DNA from: Leifsonia sp. 71-9
Lineage (GTDB): Bacteria; Actinomycetota; Actinomycetes; Actinomycetales; Microbacteriaceae
DNA: 64,000 nucleotides
NCBI RefSeq assembly: GCF_001898805.1
Contig: NZ_MKVJ01000003.1
Coordinates: forward strand, 18,508-82,507
Direction of reading: 5' to 3'
Positions 15,884 through 23,605 of the stretch are shown piece by piece. Position 1 is the first letter of the stretch; every line of letters starts with the position of its first letter. A program made the position numbers and the translations under genes. A model generated the notes under the pieces. The model was given only the letters and a program-made list of their open reading frames with translations, did no database searches and was not told where the DNA came from.

Positions 15884-16678
15884 ATGGTCGACTCGGTCCG
15901 CGCCTGGCATCCTCCGGTGCCGTCCGTGCGCGAAGTGCTGCACGCGACCTTCCACCACGCGTATCCCGCGCACACGCACGACGCGTGGACGGTGCTGCTG
16001 ATCGACTCGGGCGTCGTCGCCTTCGAGCTCGGCCGGGAGGGGCACCGGGCCGCCCCCGGCTCCATCGCCCTCCTGCCGCCGGGCGTCGCGCACGACGGGC
16101 AGTCCGCGGTCCGCGACTCCGGCTACCGCAAACGCGTGCTGTACCTGGAGCCGGACTGGCTTCCGCGCGGGATGCCGTCCGTCGCGGTCGACCGGCCCAC
16201 GATCGGCGCGCGCACCTCCGTCTCCGCCGTGCGCCGCATCCACGGGGCGCTGGGTTCGCCGGGCGACCTCCTCGCGGCCGAGCACTGGGTGCACGCGCTC
16301 CGGCACGACCTCCTCGGCCACCTGGGCTCGCCCCTGCGCGACATCCGGGATGCGCCGCTCGCCCGGCGCCTGCGCGAGCTGCTGGACGACCGGCTGACCG
16401 AGACGTTCACCCTCGCGGAGGCCGGGGGAGTGCTCGGCGCGAACCCGAGCCATCTGATCCGCGCCTTCTCGCAGGCCTACGGGATCGCCCCGCACCGGTA
16501 CGTCACCGGGCGCCGCGTCGACCGCGCACGCCGGCTCCTGCTCGACGGCCATTCGGCGGCCGAGTCCGCCGTGCTCGCCGGCTTCCACGACCAGGCGCAT
16601 CTGACGCGCCACTTCCGGCGCACGCTCGGCACGACCCCTGGCGCGTTCGCGCGGACCGCGGGGCCGGGCGCGGCATAG
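15884..16678 (+). CDS. AraC-family transcriptional regulator
   Basis: The 264-residue protein has an N-terminal cupin-like sensing domain (HHAYPAHTHDAWTVLLIDSG, PGSIALLPPGVAHDG) and a C-terminal double helix-turn-helix (about 170-258) with the AraC signature around FHDQAHLTRHFRRTLGTTPGAF. It probably controls itself and the divergent DUF2000 gene. TACATT lies 6 nt before the ATG with no ribosome site, so the mRNA is likely leaderless. The ligand is unknown. Confidence 0.9.
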   Translation: MVDSVRAWHPPVPSVREVLHATFHHAYPAHTHDAWTVLLIDSGVVAFELGREGHRAAPGSIALLPPGVAHDGQSAVRDSGYRKRVLYLEPDWLPRGMPSVAVDRPTIGARTSVSAVRRIHGALGSPGDLLAAEHWVHALRHDLLGHLGSPLRDIRDAPLARRLRELLDDRLTETFTLAEAGGVLGANPSHLIRAFSQAYGIAPHRYVTGRRVDRARRLLLDGHSAAESAVLAGFHDQAHLTRHFRRTLGTTPGAFARTAGPGAA

Positions 16679-16687
16679 GCTCGGCTC

Positions 16688-17437
16688 GTGCCGATCGTCC
16701 GCGAGCTCGCCCCGACCCTGCTCGGCGTCGCGGTCCTCGCGCTCCTCGCGACCGGCGTGCTCGCGATCTACCGCGTGCCGCACCGCTGGGCGCCGGTGCT
16801 GGCGATTCTCCGCGGCGCGGCCCAGCTCGCGGTGATCAGCGTCGTGCTGTCCGGCGTGATCACGAGCCCGCTCTGGGTGTCGCTCGCGCTGCTGGTCATG
16901 TTCGTGGTCGCGGCGGTGACCGCGACCCGGCGGGTGGGCTGGAGCGCCGAGCACGCCGCGATGATGGGCTCGGCCATGGCGATCGGCGTCGGCGTCACCG
17001 CGGTCGTGGTCTTCACGACCGGCGCCATCGAGCTGAGCGCCCGCTACGCGCTGGCGATCGGCGGCATCGTGATCGGCAACTCCATGAGCATCGCGACCCT
17101 CGCGGGCCGGCGCTTCACCGAGGCCGTCGACGACCACTGGGACGAGGTGGAGGGGTGGCTCGCCCTCGGCGCGACGCCCCGGGAGTCGACCCTCCACCAG
17201 GCGCGCACCGCGGTCTACTCGGCCCTCATCCCCTCGGTCGACCAGACCAAGACGACCGGCCTGGTGACGCTGCCGGGCGCCTTCGTCGGCGCGATCTTCG
17301 GTGGAGTGTCGCCGCTGGAGGCCGGACGGTTCCAGGTCGTCGTGCTCGCGGCCATCATGTGCGCCGGGGCGATCACCGCGGTCATCGTCGCGGCGTGGCT
17401 CGCGCCGGTGAAGGTGCGGCCGGGGGCGCTGCGGTAG
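16688..17437 (+). CDS. UPF0014 / FetB-like ABC transporter permease
   Basis: The 249-residue protein has about seven membrane segments and the UPF0014 hallmarks, including IVIGNSMSIATLAGRRF and the ALGATPRESTLHQARTAVYSALIPSVDQTKTTGLVTLPGA region (given here only as landmarks at about 130-200). FetB is the permease of an iron-export ABC system with the ATPase FetA. No fetA-type ATPase gene is adjacent, so a partner must be encoded elsewhere or the protein acts otherwise. TAGGCT lies 6 nt before GTG 16688, overlapping the AraC stop, which suggests its own leaderless promoter. Confidence 0.85.
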   Translation: MPIVRELAPTLLGVAVLALLATGVLAIYRVPHRWAPVLAILRGAAQLAVISVVLSGVITSPLWVSLALLVMFVVAAVTATRRVGWSAEHAAMMGSAMAIGVGVTAVVVFTTGAIELSARYALAIGGIVIGNSMSIATLAGRRFTEAVDDHWDEVEGWLALGATPRESTLHQARTAVYSALIPSVDQTKTTGLVTLPGAFVGAIFGGVSPLEAGRFQVVVLAAIMCAGAITAVIVAAWLAPVKVRPGALR

Positions 17438-17474
17438 GTGCGCCGTCGGGGCGGTGAGTGCGCCGCGCGGCGCG

Positions 17475-18302
17475 TCAGCCTCCCGTGGACGTCCCGGCCG
17501 GGGTGGTGCCCGTCTGGAGCGCCTGGGGGATGAGTTCGCGGATGCGATCGGGCTGGGACGACAGCACCACGACGTCCACGCGTCGGTTCAGGGCGAGGTC
17601 CTGATCGGTCGTGCCCGTGGCGTTCGCCATCGGGCGGGCCGAGCCGAAGCTGACGGCGGCGATGCGCTCGGCGGGGAAGGCGTCGGACTCGACGAGGTGG
17701 CGCAGCACGCTCGTGGCGCGGCCCGCCGAGAGCTCCCAGTTGGTCGGGTAGGGGGCGCCGGGCTGGCGCACGTCGGCGTGCCCCTCCACCGACACCTGGT
17801 ACGCCTCGGGACCGATGACGGGACCGATGTCGTCGAGCACGCGCACCGCGGTGCCGCTCAGCTCGGCGTGGTTGGAGTCGAAGAAGGTGGAGCTGCCGAC
17901 CAGCCCTATCGTGAGGCCGCGGGCGTCGATCTTCATCTGCACCGCATCCTGCAGCCCGTCGCGGGTGAGGGCGGCCTGGATGGCGTCGCGGATGCGCTCG
18001 AGGTTCTGCGCCTCCTGCTTGGCGAGCTGGAGGTCGGTGGTGTCGCCCTTCTGGTCCACCTGCGCGGGCGGCACCACGACACCGCTGGCCGTGTCGATCT
18101 TCTCCGTCTTCACCTGGCCGAAGCCGGTCGCCAGGGAGTTCTTGAGCGCCTCGAACTTCTTCTGGTCGACCGTCGACATCGCGAACAGCACGATGAACAT
18201 GCACATGAGCACGGTGACCATGTCCATGTAGGACGCCATCCAGCGCTCTTCGTTCTCGTGCTCCTCCGGCTCCTCCTGCTTGCGCCGGCGACGGGCGGAC
18301 AC
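17475..18302 (-). CDS. motB: MotB, flagellar stator protein
   Basis: The 275-residue protein has a charged N-terminus, one membrane helix (about 24-45) with the proton-carrying Asp27 in SYMDMVTVLM, a plug/linker region and a C-terminal OmpA-like peptidoglycan-binding domain (VEGHADVR, LSAGRATSVLRHLV, NRRVDVVVLS). It forms the stator with MotA and anchors it to the wall. The stop of motA lies one base from its start codon. It ends in a Thr/Gly tail. The convergent FetB-like gene ends 37 bp away with no clear terminator between them. Confidence 0.94.
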   Translation of the reverse strand: MSARRRRKQEEPEEHENEERWMASYMDMVTVLMCMFIVLFAMSTVDQKKFEALKNSLATGFGQVKTEKIDTASGVVVPPAQVDQKGDTTDLQLAKQEAQNLERIRDAIQAALTRDGLQDAVQMKIDARGLTIGLVGSSTFFDSNHAELSGTAVRVLDDIGPVIGPEAYQVSVEGHADVRQPGAPYPTNWELSAGRATSVLRHLVESDAFPAERIAAVSFGSARPMANATGTTDQDLALNRRVDVVVLSSQPDRIRELIPQALQTGTTPAGTSTGG

Positions 18303-18303
18303 G

Positions 18304-19125
18304 TCAGGCCGCTTCTTCGGCGGGAGCCGTGGCCTTCGCGGCCTTCGCCGCCTTCTCGGTCTTGCCGCTCTTCGCCTCGGCGCCGCCGGGGACCATCGCG
18401 CGCAGGCGCTCGCCGAGGAGGCGGGGCTGGCTGCCGGCCTGCACCGCGAGCACGCCCTCCATCAGCAGGTTCATGCGCTCGACGTCGAGCTCCGAGAGGC
18501 GGCGCAGCCGGGCGCCGATCGGCAGCCACAGGAAGTTGGCCGACAGGAGGCCCCACAGTGTCGCGACGAAGGCGCTCGCGATCATCGGGCCGAGGTGGCC
18601 GGGGTCGTCGAGGTTCTCGAGCACGTGGGTCAGCGACACCACCGTGCCGATGATGCCGATCGTCGGCGCGTAGCCGCCCATGGACGAGAAGAACTTGGCG
18701 GCGACGCGGCTCTGCTTCGAGCGGGTCGCGATCTCGTCCTCGAGCAGGATGCGCAGCTCGTCGCCGTCGGTGCCGTCGGCGATGTTCTGCAGCGCCCCCT
18801 TCAGGAATGGGTCGGTGACGTTTTCGGCCTCCTGCTCCATCGCGAGCAGGCCGTTGGAGCGGGCGGTCTCGGCCAGTCGCACGACCTCGTCGATCACCTG
18901 GTCCGGCGGCTCGATCTTGCCGCGGAACGCGCTGGGCAGCGCCTTCACCGCGATCAGGAAGTCCTTGATCGTGCCGCTGGCGATGCCGACCGCGATCGTC
19001 GCGCCGAACACCAGCACCATCGGGGCGGGCAGCAGGAGCGCGGTCAGGTGACCGCCCTCCAGTGTCACCATGGCGACGACGGAGCCGAACGCCAGGACGA
19101 TGCCGATGATGGTTGCCGGATCCAT
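18304..19125 (-). CDS. motA: MotA, flagellar stator protein
   Basis: The 273-residue protein has four membrane segments, two near the N-terminus (ATIIGIVLAFGSVVAMV; APMVLVFGATIAVGIA) and two near 150-205 (GYAPTIGIIGTVVSLTHVL and a following helix), with a large charged cytoplasmic loop between them. It carries the MotA/TolQ signature and a basic, Ala/Lys-rich tail. It forms the ion channel with MotB and pushes FliG. ATG 19125 has GAGGAAG upstream. It follows flbD by 15 bp. Confidence 0.95.
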   Translation of the reverse strand: MDPATIIGIVLAFGSVVAMVTLEGGHLTALLLPAPMVLVFGATIAVGIASGTIKDFLIAVKALPSAFRGKIEPPDQVIDEVVRLAETARSNGLLAMEQEAENVTDPFLKGALQNIADGTDGDELRILLEDEIATRSKQSRVAAKFFSSMGGYAPTIGIIGTVVSLTHVLENLDDPGHLGPMIASAFVATLWGLLSANFLWLPIGARLRRLSELDVERMNLLMEGVLAVQAGSQPRLLGERLRAMVPGGAEAKSGKTEKAAKAAKATAPAEEAA

Positions 19126-19140
19126 GGGGGTTCTTCCTCG

Positions 19141-19422
19141 CTACTTCTTCCGTGCGTGCAGGGGGACGGCCCGCAGGCCCTCCTGCTGCTCGGTGGGGGC
19201 TGGAACCGGTCGGGGGCCGGAGGCAGGCAGGTCATGGGCCAGCGCGATCACGCGGGCCCGGTAGGCGGCGATCTTCTCGATCACCTCGGCCATCGATTCC
19301 GTGACGATGAACTTGGCACCGTCCACCATCACGAGCGTCGTGTCGGGACTGGCGTGGATGCGCTCGATCAGGTCCGGGTTGACCGCGAACTGGCTGTCGT
19401 TCAATCGGGTGACGACGATCAT
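19141..19422 (-). CDS. flbD: FlbD/SwrD-family flagellar protein
   Basis: The N-terminal 65 residues match FlbD/SwrD (MIVVTRLNDSQFAVNPDLIE, TTLVMVDGAKFIVTESMAEVIEKI), a small family found next to hook or motor genes; in Bacillus, SwrD raises motor power. The product is 93 residues, longer than the usual 70, with a basic Pro-rich tail. The ATG at 19422 is preferred over an upstream frame because AGGA lies 9 nt before it and homology starts there. It heads the flbD-motA-motB unit behind the promoter at 19469-19495. Confidence 0.85.
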   Translation of the reverse strand: MIVVTRLNDSQFAVNPDLIERIHASPDTTLVMVDGAKFIVTESMAEVIEKIAAYRARVIALAHDLPASGPRPVPAPTEQQEGLRAVPLHARKK

Positions 19423-19468
19423 GGGCGCGAATCCTGGTCTCGGCTCCGGGTGAGCCGTCACAGGGGCA

Positions 19469-19495
19469 CTATCGGCGGAGGGGCCGTCTGCGTTA
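19469..19495 (-). promoter_or_regulatory. FliA/sigma-28-type promoter of flbD-motA-motB
   Basis: On the minus strand TAAC (19495-19492), 15 nt, then GCCGATAG (19476-19469). It is identical in both elements and spacing to the other three flagellar promoters here. The leader to flbD would be about 40 nt. It is back to back with the fliM promoter, with 27 bp between the two -35 elements. Confidence 0.78.
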
Positions 19496-19522
19496 GAGGG
19501 CGCACAGGATGCGCACAGGCAC

Positions 19523-19549
19523 TAACGGGCGCCCCCTCCCTGCCGATAG
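19523..19549 (+). promoter_or_regulatory. FliA/sigma-28-type promoter of fliM-fliN
   Basis: TAAC (19523-19526), 15 nt, then GCCGATAG (19542-19549). Only 8 nt separate the -10 element from the fliM GTG, which would make the transcript leaderless or nearly so. Confidence 0.78.
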
Positions 19550-19557
19550 ACCCTCTC

Positions 19558-20445
19558 GTGACCACCCTGCCCGCTCCGTCCGCCCCGCCCGCGTCCGAGG
19601 CGCCGGTGTACGACTTCCGGCGGCCGACCACACTGGCGCGGGAGCACTCGCGTGTGCTGGAGCTCGCCTTCGAGACCTTCGCGCGGCAGTGGGCGACGCA
19701 GCTGACCGCCAAGGTGCGCGTGCTCAGCCAGGTGACGTGCATGTCGGTGCAGATGCAGACCTACGACGAGTACGCGGCGTCGCTGCCGGCGACGACGGCG
19801 ATGGTGCTGTGCGAGCTCGACGGGGTGGCGCCGAAGGGCGTGATCCAGTTCCCGACGGTCGCGGCGCTCTCGTGGGTGAACGCGATGCTCGGCGGCTCGG
19901 GCGTCCCCGTCCCGAACGAGCGCACGTTCACGCAGATCGAGCACGCGCTGGTGCGACGGCTGATGGACGACGCGCTCGAGGACCTCCGCTACTCGCTGGG
20001 GTCGCTGCTCGCGACGCCGATCGCGGTGGACGCCATCCAGTACAACTCCCAGTTCGCCCAGGCGGCGGCGACCGCCGAGCTGATGATCGTCGCGGCGTTC
20101 GAGCTGCGCGTGGGCGAGAGCCTCGCCGAGGCGACGGTCGCGCTGCCCGCGATCGTGCTCCTGCCGCAGCTCGGCGAGACCAACCCGACGCACAGCACCG
20201 AGAACGCCCGCGAGCTCGTGGATGCGCAGCTCGCCCGGGTTCCCGTCGACGTCTCCCTGCGGCTCACGCCGGCGAACGTGAAGCCGAGCGTCGTGCTCGG
20301 CCTGGCGGTCGGCGACCTGCTGCCCCTCCCGCATCCGCACCACCGACCGTTCGATCTCGCCGTCGGGGGACACCCCGTCGCCGGCGCCGCGCTGGGTTCC
20401 AGCGGCTCCCGGCTGGCGTGCGTGATCGTGAAGACAGAGGACTGA
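19558..20445 (+). CDS. fliM: FliM, flagellar motor switch protein
   Basis: The 295-residue product matches FliM from about residue 15 (YDFRRPTTLAREHSRVLELAFETFARQ). The CheC-like middle domain contains LGGSGVPVPNERTFTQIEHALV and a C-terminal SpoA domain follows. It forms the main wall of the C ring. The N-terminal EIDALL-type CheY-P binding peptide is absent, and no such motif occurs upstream in frame. GTG 19558 has no ribosome site and sits 8 nt from the -10 element, so leaderless translation is likely. fliN follows after 4 bp. Confidence 0.92.
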   Translation: MTTLPAPSAPPASEAPVYDFRRPTTLAREHSRVLELAFETFARQWATQLTAKVRVLSQVTCMSVQMQTYDEYAASLPATTAMVLCELDGVAPKGVIQFPTVAALSWVNAMLGGSGVPVPNERTFTQIEHALVRRLMDDALEDLRYSLGSLLATPIAVDAIQYNSQFAQAAATAELMIVAAFELRVGESLAEATVALPAIVLLPQLGETNPTHSTENARELVDAQLARVPVDVSLRLTPANVKPSVVLGLAVGDLLPLPHPHHRPFDLAVGGHPVAGAALGSSGSRLACVIVKTED

Positions 20446-20449
20446 TCCG

Positions 20450-21169
20450 ATGAACATGGCCACCGCAACCGGCGCCGCTCTCTCCCTCGCGCAGGCCCAG
20501 ACGGCCGCGCAGGCGCTCGCGGGCGTGCTCCCGACCGGCGCGCCGCTGAGCCCGCTGCTCGAGACGGCGGGCGGCTTCGGCGGCCTGACCGGTTCCGCCG
20601 TGGTCGCCGGTTTCGTGGGCGCCCTCTCCGCCGACCTCGCGGTCGTGCTGCTCGAGGCGCCGACCCTCGTCGACGATGGAGCCGACGGCTCGCCGGTCGT
20701 CGCGCTGCAGGACGTGCTCCGGCCGGCCCTGGAGGCCGCGAGCGACACGCTCGGCGCCGGCGTGCTCGACGACGCCCGCGTGGAGGATGCGCAGGAGCTG
20801 TTCGGCGACGCCTCCACCACCGTCTTCGCCCTGCACGGCCCGAACGGCGTGGCCGGCTGGTTCGCGATCCGCGGCCGTGCCCCGCTCGCCGACCGCACGC
20901 TCGGCTCCGCGGCGATCTCTGGGAAGCTCGCGCGCATCAGCAACGTCGAGATGGCGCTCACGGTCGAGATCGGCCGCACGCGCATGGCCGTCCGCGACGT
21001 GCTCGCGATGGAGCCGGGCGCCGTCATCGAGCTCGACCGCTCCGCCGGGTCGCCCGCCGACGTGCTCCTGAACGGCCGCCTCATCGCCCACGGCGAGATC
21101 GTCGTCGTCGACCAGGACTACGCGGTGCGGATCACCAAGATCCTCGACGCCGCCGAAGAGCTCGACTAG
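20450..21169 (+). CDS. fliN: FliN/FliY-type flagellar motor switch protein
   Basis: The 239-residue protein ends in a SpoA (FliN) domain at about 155-235 (ARISNVEMALTVEIGRTRMA, LLNGRLIAHGEIVVVDQDYAVRITKI). The N-terminal 150 residues are Ala/Leu-rich and resemble a degenerate CheC-like phosphatase domain of the FliY type without clear catalytic Asn/Glu motifs. It completes the C ring and docks FliH-FliI. The start follows the fliM stop by 4 bp; a second ATG 6 bp downstream is possible. A GC-rich hairpin region (21170-21250) follows. Confidence 0.9.
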   Translation: MNMATATGAALSLAQAQTAAQALAGVLPTGAPLSPLLETAGGFGGLTGSAVVAGFVGALSADLAVVLLEAPTLVDDGADGSPVVALQDVLRPALEAASDTLGAGVLDDARVEDAQELFGDASTTVFALHGPNGVAGWFAIRGRAPLADRTLGSAAISGKLARISNVEMALTVEIGRTRMAVRDVLAMEPGAVIELDRSAGSPADVLLNGRLIAHGEIVVVDQDYAVRITKILDAAEELD

Positions 21170-21257
21170 GCGCTTCTTCTGGGCGCCTCGTCGAGGCGGG
21201 GCGAAGGACGGCGGAAACCGCCGAGAAGGCGCATGGTTCGCCTCCTCGATGGAGGGG

Positions 21258-22007
21258 TCAGCGGCGCGGGGTCCAGCCGGGAGGCAGCGGGCCGGTGACG
21301 TCGGCGCGCTCGCGGTCGGCCGCGAGCGACCAGCCCTGCGCAGCGCCCTCGGCGTCGAAGCTGCCGCGCGCGAGGCGCAGGCCGACGTCCTCGTGCGTCG
21401 AGCGCGGCGGACCGCCCCGGCGGGTGGAGGCGCGCACGCTCCACGCGTCGTCGGCGAAGCCGCCGCCCCGGAACACCCGGTAGTCGTCGTAGCGGGCGGG
21501 ATCGAGCAGGTCCCAGCACCACTCCCACGCGTTGCCGAGCGTGTCGAAGAGACCGTTGAGGTTCGGGAGGCGGCCTCCCACGTCCGCGGGCGCCGAGAGG
21601 CCGTCGGCGCTCGTCCACGCGACCTCGGCCAGCGGCCCGTAGTGCGCGCCGGTCGAGCCGGCGCGGCAGGCGAACTCCCACTCGGCCTCGGTGGGGAGGC
21701 GGAAGCCGTCGGCATCCACGTGCCACGTCACGTCCTCCCCGTCGAACGAGTACGCGGGGTCGAGCCCCTCCCACTCCGACGCGGCGTTGCAGAACCGCAC
21801 GGCGCGCAGCCAGCTGACCCCGGTCACCGGGCGGCGCGGATGGGTCGACGGCAGCCCGAGGAGCTCGGCCGCCTGCTCCTCGGTCACCGCGAAGACGCCG
21901 ATCTCGAACGGCTCCAGCTCGACGCTCCAGCGCTGCTTGCGCCGGGCGTCGTGCAGCGTGACCGTGCCGCCCGCGATCCGCGCCATCTCGATGTCCGTCC
22001 CGTTCAT
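21258..22007 (-). CDS. SUMF1/FGE-domain protein lacking catalytic cysteines
   Basis: The 249-residue protein has the formylglycine-generating-enzyme-like fold: PVTGVSWLRAVRFCNAAS (about 61-78), FRLPTEAEWEFACRAGS (about 102-118), NGLFDTLGNAWEWCWD (about 150-165) and the RVFRGGGFADDAWSVRAS core (about 177-194). In true FGE this core carries two Cys; here they are Asp/Ala and Ser-type positions, so sulfatase activation is unlikely. Ergothioneine-type or binding roles cannot be excluded. It lies against the flagellar genes between fliN and fliO, with no known link to them. Confidence 0.8.
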   Translation of the reverse strand: MNGTDIEMARIAGGTVTLHDARRKQRWSVELEPFEIGVFAVTEEQAAELLGLPSTHPRRPVTGVSWLRAVRFCNAASEWEGLDPAYSFDGEDVTWHVDADGFRLPTEAEWEFACRAGSTGAHYGPLAEVAWTSADGLSAPADVGGRLPNLNGLFDTLGNAWEWCWDLLDPARYDDYRVFRGGGFADDAWSVRASTRRGGPPRSTHEDVGLRLARGSFDAEGAAQGWSLAADRERADVTGPLPPGWTPRR

Positions 22008-22122
22008 CCCGCCAGCCTCCCACGCCCCGCTCCCACATGTCGGCCCTGCGATTTGTGACGAATGTCGGCTTACGGCGCCGCTTTCGCGACATTTGGGCCA
22101 AATCTCGGGGTGGGGAGGTGCC

Positions 22123-22149
22123 TAACGGGTGGGGGAGGCCGGCCGATAG
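22123..22149 (+). promoter_or_regulatory. FliA/sigma-28-type promoter of the fliO-csrA unit
   Basis: TAAC (22123-22126), 15 nt, then GCCGATAG (22142-22149). A GTG follows after 8 nt (22158), the same distance as at fliM. Confidence 0.78.
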
Positions 22150-22157
22150 TGCGCTGC

Positions 22158-22202
22158 GTGACCCTCCGCCGCCCCTCCCTGTCGAACGACGTGCGGGGGT
22201 AG
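22158..22202 (+). CDS. Candidate 14-residue leaderless leader peptide before fliO
   Basis: GTG at 22158 opens a 14-codon frame (product MTLRRPSLSNDVRG) that ends in TAG at 22200-22202, four bases before the fliO GTG. The GTG lies 8 nt after the -10 element, exactly as for fliM, so the transcript probably begins at or next to it. Translation of this short frame would deliver ribosomes to the GGGGGTAGG site of fliO. It may be only a re-initiation device; no stalling motif is evident. Confidence 0.45.
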   Translation: MTLRRPSLSNDVRG

Positions 22203-22205
22203 GCC

Positions 22206-22730
22206 GTGGAGACCGTGTTCATCGCTCTGCGCGTGCTCGTCGTGCTCGCCGTCATCGTGCTGGTGCTCTGGTACGTGCAGCGGCGCGTGACGAAGGGTCG
22301 CGGCGCCTCCCGGCGCACCAACGCGGTGAACGTCGTGGGGCGCCAGGGCATCGGCCCGAAGGCGTCGGTCGTGGTGGTGGATGTGGACGGCAACCGGTTT
22401 GTCCTCGGCGTCACCGAGCGACAGGTCAGCGTGCTGCACACGGGGGAGCGCCCGCACGACGCGGACGTGCGCCCCCTGCGGCCCGTGCGCAAGACGTTCG
22501 CCAAGGAGCTCCCGGGTGCGGCGGAGTCCGCGCCCGAGGCGACCGGAACGGGCAGCGCGACAGGCACCACCGGCACAAACAGCTCCACCAGCAGTACAGA
22601 CTCCAGGCAGGATGCCGACTTCCTCACGGCGCAGGGACGCGCCTCGCTCTTCGACGAGGCACTCAAAGGCTCGATCCTGTCCCCGGCCACATGGCGGCAG
22701 GCGAGTTCGGCGGTGCGGCCCAAGAAGTGA
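22206..22730 (+). CDS. fliO: FliO, flagellar export-gate assembly protein
   Basis: The 174-residue protein has one N-terminal membrane helix (FIALRVLVVLAVIVLVLWYV) and a cytoplasmic FliO domain with NAVNVVGRQGIGPKASVVVVDVDGN-like strands (about 40-65), then a Thr/Ser/Ala-rich tail. FliO helps assemble the FliP ring. GTG 22206 has a GGGGG site 6 nt upstream. The order fliO-P-Q-R is conserved. Its stop overlaps the fliP GTG. Confidence 0.88.
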   Translation: METVFIALRVLVVLAVIVLVLWYVQRRVTKGRGASRRTNAVNVVGRQGIGPKASVVVVDVDGNRFVLGVTERQVSVLHTGERPHDADVRPLRPVRKTFAKELPGAAESAPEATGTGSATGTTGTNSSTSSTDSRQDADFLTAQGRASLFDEALKGSILSPATWRQASSAVRPKK

Positions 22731-23605
22731 CGGCCGCCGCCGACGCGCGCGCCCTGCGCCCGCGTCCCGTGCCGGGTGAGGCCGTCCGCCGGGCGTCGCG
22801 CCTGCCGCGCATCCTGGTCGCCGTGCTGCTCGTGGCGCTGATCGCCGCCGCCTTCCTGCTGCTGAACGCCGCCACCGCGCACGCCGAGCCGACTCCCGTC
22901 CCGACGCCGAACGGACCGAGCGGCCCCGGCGGCACGGGCGGCATCACCGTCGACATCAACGGCCCCAACGGCACTCCGAGCGCCGCCATCCTGACCCTGC
23001 TCGGCATCACTGTGCTGTCGGTCGCGCCGGCCCTGCTGCTGATGATGTCGTCGTTCACGAAGATCTTCGTGGTGCTCGCCATCACCCGCAACGCGCTGGC
23101 CCTCCCGTCCATCCCGCCGAACCAGGTGCTCGCCGGCCTCGCGCTGTTCCTGAGCCTGTTCATCATGAGCCCGGTGCTGGTCGACATCAACAACCTCGCG
23201 GTGCAGCCCTACCTCGCCGGTCACATCGACTTCACGGCGGCGGTGCACGCGGCGGAGGCGCCCCTGCGCGGGTTCATGGCGGCGCACACCCGCGAGGAGG
23301 ACATCGCGCTGATGACGCGCGCGGCCGGGCGCCCGAACCCCGAGAACGCGGCGTCCGTCCCGCTGCTGACGCTCATCCCGGCGTTCATGATCTCGGAGCT
23401 GCGGGCCGCGTTCATCATCGGCTTCGTGATCTTCGTGCCGTTCCTCGTGATCGACATGGTCGTCTCGGCGGCGCTGATGTCGATGGGCATGATGATGCTG
23501 CCGCCGGTGATGATCTCGCTGCCGTTCAAGATCCTGCTGTTCGTGCTGGTCGACGGCTGGGGCCTCATCGTCACGAGCCTGATCACGAGCTACCGGGGCG
23601 GCTGA
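22727..23605 (+). CDS. fliP: FliP, flagellar export-gate protein
   Basis: The 292-residue product has a cleavable signal-like N-terminus (about 27-50, ending in ATAHAE), as FliP proteins have. Four membrane helices and the signatures LMMSSFTKIFVVLAITRNAL, PNQVLAGLALFLSLFIMSP and AFMISELRAAFIIGFVIF follow. It forms the core pore of the type III export gate with FliQ and FliR. GTG 22727 overlaps the fliO stop (GTGA); it is chosen because it keeps the whole signal region. The stop overlaps fliQ. Confidence 0.94.
   Translation: MTAAADARALRPRPVPGEAVRRASRLPRILVAVLLVALIAAAFLLLNAATAHAEPTPVPTPNGPSGPGGTGGITVDINGPNGTPSAAILTLLGITVLSVAPALLLMMSSFTKIFVVLAITRNALALPSIPPNQVLAGLALFLSLFIMSPVLVDINNLAVQPYLAGHIDFTAAVHAAEAPLRGFMAAHTREEDIALMTRAAGRPNPENAASVPLLTLIPAFMISELRAAFIIGFVIFVPFLVIDMVVSAALMSMGMMMLPPVMISLPFKILLFVLVDGWGLIVTSLITSYRGG

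Noticed and set aside
21258..22007. Annotation as a functional formylglycine-generating enzyme.
   Set aside because: Both catalytic Cys positions are substituted.
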